Shown piece by piece: positions 30,003 through 40,147 of a DNA stretch of 40,147 nt. Position 1 is the stretch's first letter. Each line of letters begins with the position of its first letter. The notes under the pieces are model-generated. The model did no database searches. It had not been told where the DNA came from and was given only the letters and a program-made list of their open reading frames with translations. This stretch comes from Chromera velia (Eukaryota > Sar > Chromeraceae), in NCBI GenBank assembly GCA_018398765.1, contig JAHBMJ010000786.1, positions 1 to 40,147 of the forward strand, in the 5' to 3' direction. A program made the position numbers and the translations under genes.

Positions 30003-33000
30003 ATGCTTCGAGCTACGAAGAGACCGACCTTTCAGTGGGGAAAGGCGCTCCCTGTCATCTTCATTGTGGCTCTGATTGTGTCCCTCTACTCAATATACAT
30101 GGCGGTGAGTCATAGAGAAGCACGCTGAACAACAGACCGAAGGAGACAAGAGTGCGGAGCAGTGAGGAGACGGATCCGTTCGAATCTTGAAGCAGAGATA
30201 TTTAATATGTGCGCAGGAGATATTCTCCAACTGAGACCTCTGTTTATCTAGCCGGATTGGGTATCCTCTCTCATCTCGTGCCTCTTTCTCGACGCCCACT
30301 GATGATGTGCCGATCCCCCTATCGTCCACCCACTGCCCTTTTTGCCACCTCCCTACGATCAAATGTTCTCCCTTTTGCTCTTCCGCACTGTTTTGCACGT
30401 CTGCTTGCCTTGTCTTGCTCATGCTTTTCTCCCACCACGCCCCTCCCTCTTTTTCGCTGTCTAACAAGGCAGGACGATGCTTTGATGATTATGATTTTGC
30501 TCTATGTTTCTCATGCCGACCCTCCTTGTTTGTTTGCAGTTCCACATCGTTCCCTTGTGGGGCCTTGGAAGCTCATGGAGCCCTCTGGCTGCGGACAGGA
30601 CAACTGCCTTTGCGCACACGGTGGGTGGGTCCCACATGTCAGGATTGTGTGTATAGTGGAGAATTCAGATTGGCACGTTGTTTTTCTCCGTTGGTTCATG
30701 GCTTGATTGCAATTAGGGAGGCCGGTTTTCTTTTTCTTTTTCTTTGTTATGTTTTTTTTCTGGCTTTACTTCGCCGTTCGCTTCGTTGCTTCTGTGTTCA
30801 CAAGCTTATGTTGACCGTGGCGTCTGCGAGACCTTTTTTGTCTAGCACGGGTAGGTCTACCTGGGGTGTTTATGCAGCGACGCGCGTTTTGTTTGTTTGT
30901 TTGTTTTGTTTCTTTTCCATCTTGCAACAATGCACTGTCTGAGTCTCCACATGCTCTGTGAGGAGTCTCTGCCTCTTGTGTGAATCCTGTGTGAATCATT
31001 GTACGCATACAATGAGCAACCTTGAAAGAATGAAGGGATGTTCCACAGGAAAAATTCGTGTGCACAAAGTGTTTCCATGTGTGCGCGCAAGAAATAGGGT
31101 GCGCTGCTTTTGTACGCAGATCGTTTTTCACGTCTTTTTCGTGTTGCTGGTGCTCTGCTACGTCCAAGTGGTCCGGACAGAACCGGGTCGGTGCGTGTGA
31201 ATCCATCTGCACTGTTTGAACACTTATCACCATTTGCATACTATGAAGGAAGAAACATAGAAATCGGCCATTCTCTCCATGTATGTATTCTCTTCTGGAG
31301 AGCCTGTCTGCTCACGATGACGCACTCCCATGATTGAGCGAGCTATGCTCAGTTCCTTCCGACCCCTTTCTCGTTTTCTCCAGCATTCCCCATCCGTTGA
31401 AACAGGTGATCGCTCACTTCTTCCCCCCCCCCCCNTGTGTCTCCCCATTGCTGCGTATCTCCCTCCCTCCCTCCCTCCCTTCCTGAATGTGTCTGGCGTC
31501 TAAAAAAAATACGATTTGGGCATTGAGCCCCTTGTGGCTGTATTGTTCTCGGTCCTCTCTCTGTTTCCCTCCCCACACATTGCTGCCTTCCCCCTTTTCT
31601 CTCTTCTCCATGCATTCCGATCCCCCTGACGTTTTCCTTCCTTCTTTCCTTTTCTCCTCTCAGGCTCGATTCCCGACACAGGCGAGTGGGACTGTCTGGT
31701 AGACGAGGGTGCCGCGACGCCGCCTGCAGAGGGACAGCCTGTCACCCAGGTCGGTCGGTCTGTCCGACCTATAGTCAGTCGGTCTGGCAATTCACGTTGA
31801 TCCGCCTTGTCGTGTCGTTTTGTGTGAAATCTCCAGCGGAAACGCACGATGCGCCAGGTGGATGAATAGTTTGACGGAAAGAAAATGGACAAACTGAAGC
31901 CCTCACGTCTCTGTGGCAGAAGCTCTCCGTGTGCACCCCCCAAAAGAGAAAGGGGAAAAGAATGAACAAACGAAAGTTTTGTTCCACCCGCTTCCCACTC
32001 GAAGCTTAGTTGTCCACCTTTGTCTCTGTATCTCCTCTTTGTTTTTCAGAGTGTCTTCTCCTTTCTTTTGGAACCATCCCCGTCCTCCGAAGGCCCTTCA
32101 GCCTCACGGAGAACAAACAGAAATAGCGAGAGACAGCAAAGTAAACACAGGCTCGCAAGCATTACCTTACTTTGCATCGACATTTTGTGTTGCATATTCT
32201 TTAACACACTTTGCAGGAGACAAAGAGATCAGGGCAGAGACGGAGATGTCGATTCTGCAATAAGTGGAAAGTCAGCCAGAAAAGTCACAGGGAAAAAGAA
32301 GTCTTCTGTAACATAATCCTTCTCCCTTCCCAACTTGCCAACTGCTGCTTGGCCATTCTTCTTTTCTCCGAGGATTCCTGTCCAGTCTAGATATCTGCTC
32401 GATCGTCTGCCTGTCTGCATGTCATTTAATGTGAGCACCGTCCCTCCGTCTGTCTGTCTGCAGCCCGACCGAGCGCATCACTGCCGTGTGTGCAACTCCT
32501 GCGTGCTCAAAATGGACCACCACTGCCCTTGGATCTACAACTGTGTGGGGTACCACAACCACAAGTGAGTCAGTCAGTCAGCGAGACTTTATGTTTCTCC
32601 GTATGCGTGCATTTGCATTTTCTGGATCTGCAAACGAGGGGGAAGGCACCCCGAGAAGTCTGGGAGTGACTCAGGGAGTCACCATATGAAAAGTGCTTAG
32701 CGCCTCTCCCTTCAGATCCCATCCTCTATTGAATTGCGCATCCAGGCATCCGCCTTTCTCGCACAAGAGGTGGGGCAGCACGTGTGGCAAGGGCGGGGAG
32801 GCTTTTTGTGCGCATTTCGTCAGTCGGAAGAGACGGAGAGAGAAGAAAGGATGGAGGGAAAAAATGGCAGGTCGCAAACGACTCAAGGATTTAAAGGAAA
32901 GCATCAGTAAGCAATGGTTCCGCCTCTTAGTTTCTTTCTGTCTTTGTCTCTGCAGACGTTTTCTTCCTGTCTCAGCTATGCCTTTCCCTCCCTTGTTTCC

Positions 33001-34341
33001 CTCCATCCCTCCCTCTATCCCTTGTTGCTTGCAGACACTTCTTCCTGTTGTTGATGTACTCTCCCATCTGCTGTCTGTTCGTGACGGTGACGATGGTGCC
33101 AACCGCTTGGAATTCCATCGAAGACGAGGCCCCGTTTGTGGTCATGTTCTTTCTTCTCTTCGGGGAGACCCTTTCTCTGTTCTTGGGGGTGGTCACTGCC
33201 GGCTTCCTGTGCTTCCACATTGTGTCAGTTAGTCAGTCAGTCAGTGGGACGGGGGGGGGAGGAGGGATGGAACATGATCAAGGGCGGGCAGGGACTGCGG
33301 CCTTTCTTTCTGGTTTTCCCTTACCTGTCTGCCCTCCCTCCCTCTCTCAGCAATCTGCTAAGCGCGAGTGCAAAATGAACGGCCGACGGATTTGGGAGTT
33401 CTGCATACTTGCCTGCCTGCCTGCCTGTCTGTCTGTTTGTGTGACGTGACGCTATGACGACAAGAAGCCGAATTGTTGGATCTCTCTGTTCACCCGTTGG
33501 TTGGATGAATCCCTCCCTCCACTCATGCAGGCTTGTGTCCATGAACATGACGACAATTGAGTGCTGTGAGAAGAGAAGGAGCGGTGCAAAGGTAGGCGCG
33601 GGGGGTTAGTCAGTGTTTGTCATGTTGTTCTCCCGGCAGTTTTCTCAGTGTGTCGACCCTGTTGGATGATCTTGGTAGAAAGAACGGGATGGATGATCTT
33701 TTCGGTCTCTCAGCCAGCAAACAGAAACCGGTTTGCCTAACTCCTTTTCAAACCGGCAGACGGACTGTCTGTGTATGTGCGCGCAATGTGAGACAGCTAG
33801 TGGGCCAGTGCTGTGTCGAAACTTTTGGATTGCCGCGCGTATTATGTTTTTCGTCCAGACAGAGCTTTTGGTGTAATTCGCTCAAGCGTCAGATCGACAC
33901 GATTGTTTCTGTCTGCGTGAGTTTGTGCAGAGTCTCTGGGACAAGGGGTGTGTGGGAAATTGGGCTGAGGTCCTAGGGACTAACCCGTTTCTGTGGCTGG
34001 TCCCCTTCGGTCCATCTCCCGGAGACGGTCTGAAGTTTGTCTCGGAGAGCACGCGGCTGACCGCGGATTTGGTGAGTCATTCATTCCTTTTACTCCGTTT
34101 CTGCCTTCATAATTTCACGCGTGCGGGGTTCAACGTCCCTCAATTCTGTCTGTGTGTTTACTTGCGTCTCTGTGTTACCTCGCTTGGATCTGTCCGCGTG
34201 TGTGCTCAAGTTTTGATCCATCTTCTTCTCTTCCGAATACCTGTTGTGTGCGTGCAGGAGTCGTCTCGTCTCGGGAAGAGGAGAATAAAGAGAGACAACA
34301 AAGGAGGGCTCGATGGGTTGGTCTGGCTCTCTCTCTCTTGA
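30003..34341 (+). CDS. DHHC-type protein S-acyltransferase
   Basis: Eleven exons: 30003-30104, 30540-30620, 31120-31186, 31664-31749, about 32050-32140, 32217-32270, 32464-32564, 33035-33223, 33531-33591, 33931-34071 and 34258-34341. Helix 1 is [19 protein letters not shown] and helix 2 [17 protein letters not shown], followed by TEPG. The zinc-binding Cys-rich domain is complete: CRFC, HHCRVC, C, then [16 protein letters not shown], with the catalytic Cys in DHHC. Helices 3 and 4 follow ([37 protein letters not shown]), then the hallmark MTTIE (TTxE) motif and a C-terminal [18 protein letters not shown] block like the PaCCT motif. The enzyme palmitoylates cysteines of cytosolic protein faces in endomembranes or the plasma membrane. 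Phases agree at all joins except around exon 5. The C-terminal end is uncertain: exon 11 can read through to TGA at 34341 or splice on to 34733. Confidence 0.93.
31435..31435. other. single N after a C run
   Basis: One unresolved base after a poly-C run in intron 3 of the DHHC gene. No coding effect. Confidence 0.95.
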
Positions 34342-34565
34342 TTGACCTGAAAGTAGCGCCTCCTGGCGATTGCTTCCTTCTTCCCATACTGTCCTGTCTT
34401 CTTCCCGTCCTTCGCATTTGCAAATCTGTCTGTACTCCAGTGATCTTCCTGTTGTGTCTTCCTGAAATCATCCCTTTATGAGAAAAAAGACGTTCTTTTC
34501 GAATAATGTTACGCATCGAAAGGAAATGAGTCAACGGGAGGAGTCTCTGCGGTCTTCCCCGGTCT

Positions 34566-34712
<147 letters not shown>

Positions 34713-34744
34713 CTTTGCAACTTTTTTTGCAGGTCTCTTCTGAT

Positions 34745-34953
34745 CTCTGACGGCTCTCTCTGGCCTGGAGGGGTTCGTGGGAAGGAGAGAGGGGTATACG
34801 GTCCTGTGGGAGGCGCCACACGGCCGCCCTCAGTTGCCAGGGGGCACGAGAGAGAGGATCCTCAAGCTAGTGCAAATCCAGGGGGAGGGAGAGGGGGGGA
34901 AGTGGGAGAAATCGGGGTCTCCGGGTCGCCTGCTGGGGGTGGTGGAGGAGACG
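34745..34953 (+). CDS. possible additional exon downstream of the DHHC core
   Basis: An open frame reading GLEGFVGRREGYTVLWEAPH, then RILKLVQIQGEG and PGRLLGVVEET, ending exactly at a strong donor (GAGACG/GTAAGT). The composition is protein-like, but the acceptor and the join to exon 34258 are not resolved. The acceptor at 34732 leads this frame into a stop at about 34742-34744. It could be a DHHC C-terminal tail exon or part of another gene. A second low-confidence exon-like piece (RTRRQEMWQQRDGPFSVDAS) follows a TTGCAG acceptor near 35297. Confidence 0.35.
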
Positions 34954-36178
34954 GTAAGTGCGTGCGTCAGTTCGCTATAAGTGTCAATCACTGAGACGGT
35001 GCCTCTTCTTTGTCCGCGGTTTTCTCTGACGGGTATGACCAAACAAGATTTGCTGCGCTTCTCTTCCGTCGCTTCGACTGCCGTCAGAATGGTAATAGTT
35101 CCCTGCCCCCTCCTTTATGCTCATGTGCCTTTTCTTCTCTCTCATATGCTCAGTGAGTGTGATGGGCCGTGAGCTGGGCGTTGTGGAGCATGTGATTGTG
35201 CTCAGACAGATGTCCCCGTTTCCTTCATTTCCTGTCAATGTGTCTGATGTTCGTGAATGCTCATTTACTGGTCTTTCTTTGTGTCCTTGTTTGCAGGGGG
35301 GGGGACGTGGAGACCCTAGGAAAAGGACCAGAAGACAGGAAATGTGGCAACAGAGAGACGGTCCTTTTTCTGTCGATGCATCCATCGAGGAATTGGACTT
35401 GTCTTTCTGTCTGTTTGTTTCTCCATTTCCTGGTTGAAGGATGCAACGGAACTTGTAATGAAATCTGGGTGATTCTCTGAGGGAGGTCTGGTCTTCTTTT
35501 GCTAGCTGTGGGGCTATTTTGTACCGTATGCGATACCAGTTTCAGGAAAGTTCCCCGTCTCTGTGCGCCCTCCGCTCTCCTTCGTATACGTCGCGTGATC
35601 TCTCCGACGGACCGATAATCATTCGGTGTCACTCGTTGACGCATCACATCGACCGATTTGAGACGCTCACGTGCGTGATTGAGAAAAGAGAGGCACCGAC
35701 GCAAGTCACGCAACCTAACATAAAATAGCAGTGACGAGTTTGTCCGCTAAGGCCCCGCTCAATCTAGCGCTCGTGCAATGGAATTGAGATTATAATCTGT
35801 ATGCGTGCGTGCTAGGTGTGCATGCGTGCTAGCGTGCGTGCGTCGGGGCAGCGGTCTGGCGGCCGGTCGGTCCTGCAATCCGGTGCTGTATGCGTAGGTC
35901 GGCACACAATTAACAGATCGAAGTTACAGAACAATTATCCAGATATTGAATGCATATTTTATTAGTAATTTACAATTTGTTATAATAATTTTTGGAGTAA
36001 TTTAATTTTAGACTAAGTTATACAAGTGGCCACGAGTGGGAGACAAAAATCTAGCTATACATTGCATACTTAGTATACAAGGCCCAAGGGGTACTTAAAT
36101 ATCTACGCTTAAATCTAATATTATATAGTAGTAATCAACTAGGTAATCAATAGTTGTTATTAATTCTTATTATCATTC

Positions 36179-36203
36179 AGGATAGGATAGGATAGGATAG
36201 GAT
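36179..36203. repeat. (AGGAT)5 pentanucleotide repeat
   Basis: Five perfect AGGAT units. Confidence 0.9.
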
Positions 36204-36880
36204 TTATGTTTCGGGTCACCCCGCGGTTCACTGCAGGGCCTCGACTTGCACCATTGAGAGGGCGCTCTAGAGGCTACAGTCTAATACTCCTAGGTCTAGT
36301 AGCCTAAACTTATACACTAGCTCATACATTCAGTCTCATAGCCTGATCTTAATCTTGTTATGTGAGTGATAATGAATTGACGATCGTCAACAGTGTAGAT
36401 GGGGCCTTCAAAAATGACGCCGAGATGTTCCTAAGGAAGGTGGCGCATCATGTGACTCTCAAGTGGGATAGGATATACGGGTAGGTGTACGCATACATGA
36501 GGGCAAGAATGCAGGCAGCGCACCACAGAGCCACCAGCGGGTGCCTGCGGGGCACCAAGGGAGAGGTGCGAAGAGTGAGCATCGAGAGAGGGGCATGCAG
36601 CGGCAGCACTCGGATAGGCGGAGTGATGATCAGCCGCTCCTAACGGATAAAGCAAGGTGGTGGGAAGACATGGAGAGCTCAACGGTGGTTGAGGTTGATA
36701 CTTGCCTCTAGAATTGAGTGATTGACTGATTGGTAGTCTGCATAGACGTAAATTAAACTTCATTTAATATATATTGACGATCGTACCTTTTCTGCTAAAA
36801 AAAAGAAACGGAATATGTAAAGCATATCACATACAAAACCTGAAACCATGTGTATGCAAGAAAAAAATTGATTGAAAACG

Positions 36881-36950
36881 GCCTGGAAGAGATTCCAGGC
36901 GGGCCACGGGGTGTGGTCTGAGCCTCAGCGATGCGGCACACCCCCCTGGC
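36881..36950. other. two adjacent strong hairpins
   Basis: Hairpin 1 (36881-36900): GCCTGGAA pairs perfectly with TTCCAGGC around a GAGA tetraloop. Hairpin 2 (36903-36950): GCCA pairs with TGGC and GGGGTGTG with CACACCCC, enclosing about 21 bases. They lie in an AT-rich, gene-poor stretch. This could be a structured non-coding RNA, part of a mobile element, or a processing signal; no known family is recognised. Confidence 0.45.
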
Positions 36951-38244
36951 ATTTATGGGGGCGACCTCTATAAGACAAAACGGCCGCGGTGGCGACTAGG
37001 GCGGTAACAGTGCTTAAAGGTACCAATAAATCAGTTATCACTTATCATTTATCACTGTATAATAGCCTAGCACTTACCACTTATTCATCGGTATTGGGGA
37101 GGGAAACCAATCCTCCGGACATTAATCCTATTCCTAATCCTAATCACCCGGTTCTTATACTAAGCTCTGCTTATAGTTCTACCTACCACACATAATTTCT
37201 GAGTCAAAAATTTTGAAATTATAATTTTTTTTTGTTTTGTTTAATATTTATATGATTGTATGCAATTTATTCTTTAAAAACTTAGCAAAAAATAAAAAAC
37301 GCTTTTAGACGCGGTTTATATTGAAAATAAAATTATATTGCAAAAACAAAAGGTTGAAAGTAGTTGAACTTTGAAAGTTGAAAGCCTTCAATTCCATGCA
37401 GGATGGATTATTATTATTAGAAAGCTGAGGAATGTTGCCCTCGCGGGGTGAGTCCGTCAGTGCGTCTACACCATGCCCGAGTATAGTAAGATCTACATGG
37501 AAATTCAAAAGAATCGAAACGAAGGGAGAGAAGTCAATAGACCCATACATCTGTAAAACATTCATTTATTTCCTTACTCATTCACTCATTTCGTCCTACA
37601 GTGAGAAAGGCGCCCGATGATGAAAGCAGAATGTCAGGAGCACACATACACACACATACAAAGGGCCGTGGTGAATCACTCTATTCACGCTGGGATGCTC
37701 AGTACATGGGATCTACACAGGAGTCTGAGGATTATACAGACAAAACACGCGACGTTAATATATAAGGAAGGCTTCCATATTAAAGGTCTTGCAGCTCACC
37801 ATCTGTAGGGTTCGACGGCAGAGGGTGAACAAACACATTGAATATTTTTGGCATTCATGATAAAAGTTGGGTGCTAGAATCAAAATTAGACTCCTCAAGA
37901 CGACAAGATTCAAGTCGAGCATCAAATTGCATGGAAGCACCCTCCAAAAGGGATGACTGGTCAGCAGAGACTTAATGCAATCTTAGATAAATGGCCAAGA
38001 GACATCTCCATCCGGCCATTATGCCATCAAGCAAATCAAAACGACACAGAAGCGATCAAGGCGACAGAGAACGATTCAAAATGAGAGCATTATAGCCACA
38101 AAGCTTCTTTGTAATGAAGAGAAAGCAAAATTTTTGAAGAAACATTGATTTTTATTTGGCGACTCATGCAATGACATGTGATCAACTTACCTGTGTCTCC
38201 CTTCTCAAGTCAGCATAGAGAGCGTGTAAAAGTGCGTTGGATCT

Positions 38245-39227
38245 TTAGATCTCCACGCCTCTTTTGAGGTTGTCTTCTGTCATAATGAAGTAGACAAATC
38301 CCTGCAAAACAACACATGATAGTGAAGTTTGCATCTGGGTGAAAAAAGGGGCCTAGAAATATAAAACTATCGAACTTCATCTAAATGAACAGAATCTGTG
38401 GGAAGACTAGTCAAAGTCTGGCTAGACAAAGACAATCAAATGTGGCTCAGAGCCCACTAGCAAGAATGCCCAGGTATGAAGGCTGCAAATTGCAAGTTTC
38501 TCTCCATTTGATTTCTACAGCAACAATACAGATGCAAAAGCACCGGCCAGAAATAAATCCTTTGTTGCCCATTCACATCCTAGTTTGCATATAATACTGT
38601 GGATCGCAATGCATAACTGCGTTATGTCACGTATGATCTACCCATCACTCACCCGGAAATTGTCACACATCTCTGACAGTCGTTTCATGAAGATGTCATT
38701 TGATGCTGCCGCCTCCTCCTTTGAAAACTTCTGCAAGCAGCGATGGACAACGATGCAAAATTTGTCTTGAGACCCCAACTTCAATCGATACGGAGAGCGA
38801 GCCAGACTAGTTAAGAGAGAGACAAAGAAGAGACAGACACACGTTCGCATCAATTGAAAGACACGCTTAGATGAAAGAAAGAAGACTTACAGAGATCAAA
38901 AGAACAGGAGCTAAACAGTAAGAGACAGACACAGAGAAAATGCAGACATATGTATGTGTACAGGTTGAGGCACATCGTGTCTTGGCAACATAACGTGTAT
39001 ATGCACGCCAACCCATGCATCCAGCGGCATGATGGATACGACAACCAAAAGACAGTGGCACATTCAGCTTTCTGGACCTTAAAAATACCTCGTTTTCTTC
39101 TTTAGTTTTCGGAGGCATAACAGAAGACAATGCTGAAGAGGATGACCTAAGACGTGGCTGATCTCCTTGCGAGGAGTTGTTGTACTTCGTCTTGCTGCAA
39201 GCAGCACATTGCACCAGAAACGTGCCT
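38245..39227 (-). CDS. unrecognised small split gene
   Basis: Three exon-like segments. 39227-39089 reads GTFLVQCAACSKTKYNN and ends in SVMPPKTKEENE before GTATTT. 38806-38653 reads SPYRLKLGSQDKFCIVVH, then KFSKEEAAASNDIFMKRLSE, ending at GTGAGT. 38301-38245 reads GFVYFIMTEDNLKRGVEI, then stop, and joins the middle exon in phase. The join between the first two segments is out of phase, so an exon may be missing. A small start at MPPKTKEENE is possible. The middle exon weakly resembles the C-terminal half of SRP14 (a GxxxKxxxVV strand followed by a long helix), but this is not enough for a call. No signal peptide or membrane helix is seen. The supported part is about 115 residues; the 5' end may extend past the element at 39620. 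Confidence 0.45.
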
Positions 39228-39619
39228 CTAGGGAGACGAATAAGACGACTTAAACGTGCAAAATTTTAGTTAACCGCTGATCGAAGAGCTTCGAGGTAGG
39301 AAATGTACGAGAGAAGACACCCCACCATTTCCCTCCCACAGGCTTTCAAACACCCACCCATACTTTCGAAAGGGGAAAGAAACAAGGAAAGGAGAAAGCA
39401 TTGAGTCATAGAACCTCTTTGTGGAGTGATACAGTCAAAAGAAAACTAAGGTTTCCTTTTGACACCGCAAGTTGATCCTTCACATACACTTCACACCTTC
39501 TCAGCGAGACGGAAGGAAAAAGAAAAGAATAGCCTTTCCCGGACTTTCAGGCACCCGTTCTTTTCTTCCCTATGTGAGGGTATGAAAAAATCGTCTGCGG
39601 TCAGGCAAAAACGACCTAC
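39228..39619. other. non-coding stretch upstream of the small split gene
   Basis: No gene is established. Minus-strand reading of about 39600-39500 gives DDFFIPSHREEKNGCLKV after a GACCGCAG acceptor, which could be another exon of the gene at 38245-39227, but no donor is placed. Confidence 0.3.
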
Positions 39620-39994
39620 CGGTTGTCCAGTAATTGTAGCTACAAAAAATAAACAAAAAATCATGTGAGTCAGATACAAAAACTCAAAAGAAACCATGTT
39701 ATTCAACTTATAGCCGGGAGTCCCAGGTCCTAGAAATCTGGCTTAGATGGTCATCAAACCTTCTAGGAAGCGAAAAAAAAAATCTAAAAAAAATGAGGTC
39801 TCCAAATAAAAAATGTGAATTTTTCACAACAGGTTCAAAAATGTTGCTTAAGCCACCCTAGTTGTACGAAGCTTTTTTTACTTTCATTCAATGCCATATG
39901 GTGGGAGATTTACTACAAAAAAAATCAGCTTCTGGTGTGGCCTATTTCTTAAGCTATGATAAATCTAGTATTTGAAAGAATTACTGGACAACCG
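39620..39994. mobile_element. candidate MITE, 375 bp with 16-bp terminal inverted repeats
   Basis: The left end CGGTTGTCCAGTAATT (39620-39635) is the exact reverse complement of the right end (39979-39994). The interior is AT-rich and non-coding, with poly-A tracts. No transposase is present. A second copy starts one base later, so the right end of this copy and the left end of the next form a perfect 33-bp palindrome centred at 39995. Confidence 0.75.
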
Positions 39995-39995
39995 G

Positions 39996-40147
39996 CGGTT
40001 GTCCAGTAATTGTAGCTACAAAAAATAAACAAAAAATCATGTGAGTCAGATACAAAAACTCAAAAGAAACCATGTTATTCAACTTATAGCCGGGAGTCCC
40101 AGGTCCTAGAAATCTGGCTTAGATGGTCATCAAACCTTCTAGGAAGC
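39996..40147. mobile_element. second copy of the 375-bp element, cut by the window end
   Basis: Identical, as far as visible, to 39620-39771 (152 bases), with a period of 376. It shows a head-to-tail tandem arrangement that continues beyond the window. Confidence 0.8.

Larger units (their letters stand above)
35440..38244. other. AT-rich intergenic gap
   Basis: No gene is seen. Most of 35900-36480 and 36740-38200 is AT-rich, broken by a GC-rich hairpin block at 36881-36980. A 14-bp palindrome TTGACGATCGTCAA lies near 36377-36390. The frame at 36431-36763 (-) has no recognisable content. Confidence 0.55.

Noticed and set aside
29798-30115. 105-aa ORF overlapping the DHHC start
   Set aside because: Different frame from the helix-1 exon, which has a proper donor; no supporting features.
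36900-36950. TPP-riboswitch-like CTGAG motif within the hairpin
   Set aside because: Only the short CTGAG matches; the other conserved TPP elements are absent and the stems do not match that fold.

Overview
This looks like nuclear DNA of an intron-rich unicellular eukaryote. Most genes here are split into many short exons by GT-AG introns of roughly 40 to 560 bases, and nearly every 3' splice site I could place reads TGCAG or GCAG. One protein starts with a signal peptide followed directly by a phenylalanine-led transit-like segment (AFSP), as in proteins sent to complex, secondarily acquired plastids. Together with compact GC-moderate gene blocks, many microsatellites and AT-rich islands, this suggests an alga of the chromerid/alveolate type (Chromera-like). 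That is inference; no rRNA or marker gene is present to prove it. Exon models were built by hand from reading-frame continuity, splice sites and phase.

Layout. 345-686 (+): a small secreted six-cysteine protein. 687-2388: an AT-rich gap with a 438-bp inverted-repeat element. 2389-7191 (-): a protein with the indole-3-glycerol-phosphate synthase (IGPS, TrpC) fold over about ten exons, with most catalytic positions substituted. 7547-11902 (-): a FIST-domain ligand-sensor-like protein with a plastid-type presequence. Its stop codon is directly followed by the ATG of another signal-peptide-like frame, a possible start for the IGPS-like gene. 11903-12590: a divergent promoter region. 12591 onward (+): RING finger, TRAF zinc fingers and MATH domain, followed on the same strand (15539-18683) by an internally duplicated SH3-like repeat protein resembling Mind bomb/KEG ubiquitin ligases; the two may be one gene. 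18684-21240: an AT-rich island and weak ORFs. 21373-21980 (-): a secreted protein of three nearly identical 57-residue Cys-rich repeats, the third out of frame by one base. 24857-26228 (-): a four-helix membrane protein with Orai-like layout. 26229-30002: a repeat-rich gap. 30003-34341 (+): a DHHC protein S-acyltransferase over eleven exons. 34745-38244: possible extra exons, then AT-rich sequence with a double hairpin. 38245-39227 (-): an unrecognised small split gene. 39620 to the end: a 375-bp inverted-repeat element followed head-to-tail by a second copy cut by the window edge.

The genes do not form one pathway. The noteworthy associations are the FIST gene next to a catalytically altered IGPS-fold gene on the same strand, and the TRAF module next to Mind bomb-like repeats. 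There are no recognisable tRNA, rRNA or CRISPR sequences. Two assembly gaps (Ns) lie at 10527-10531 and 31435.
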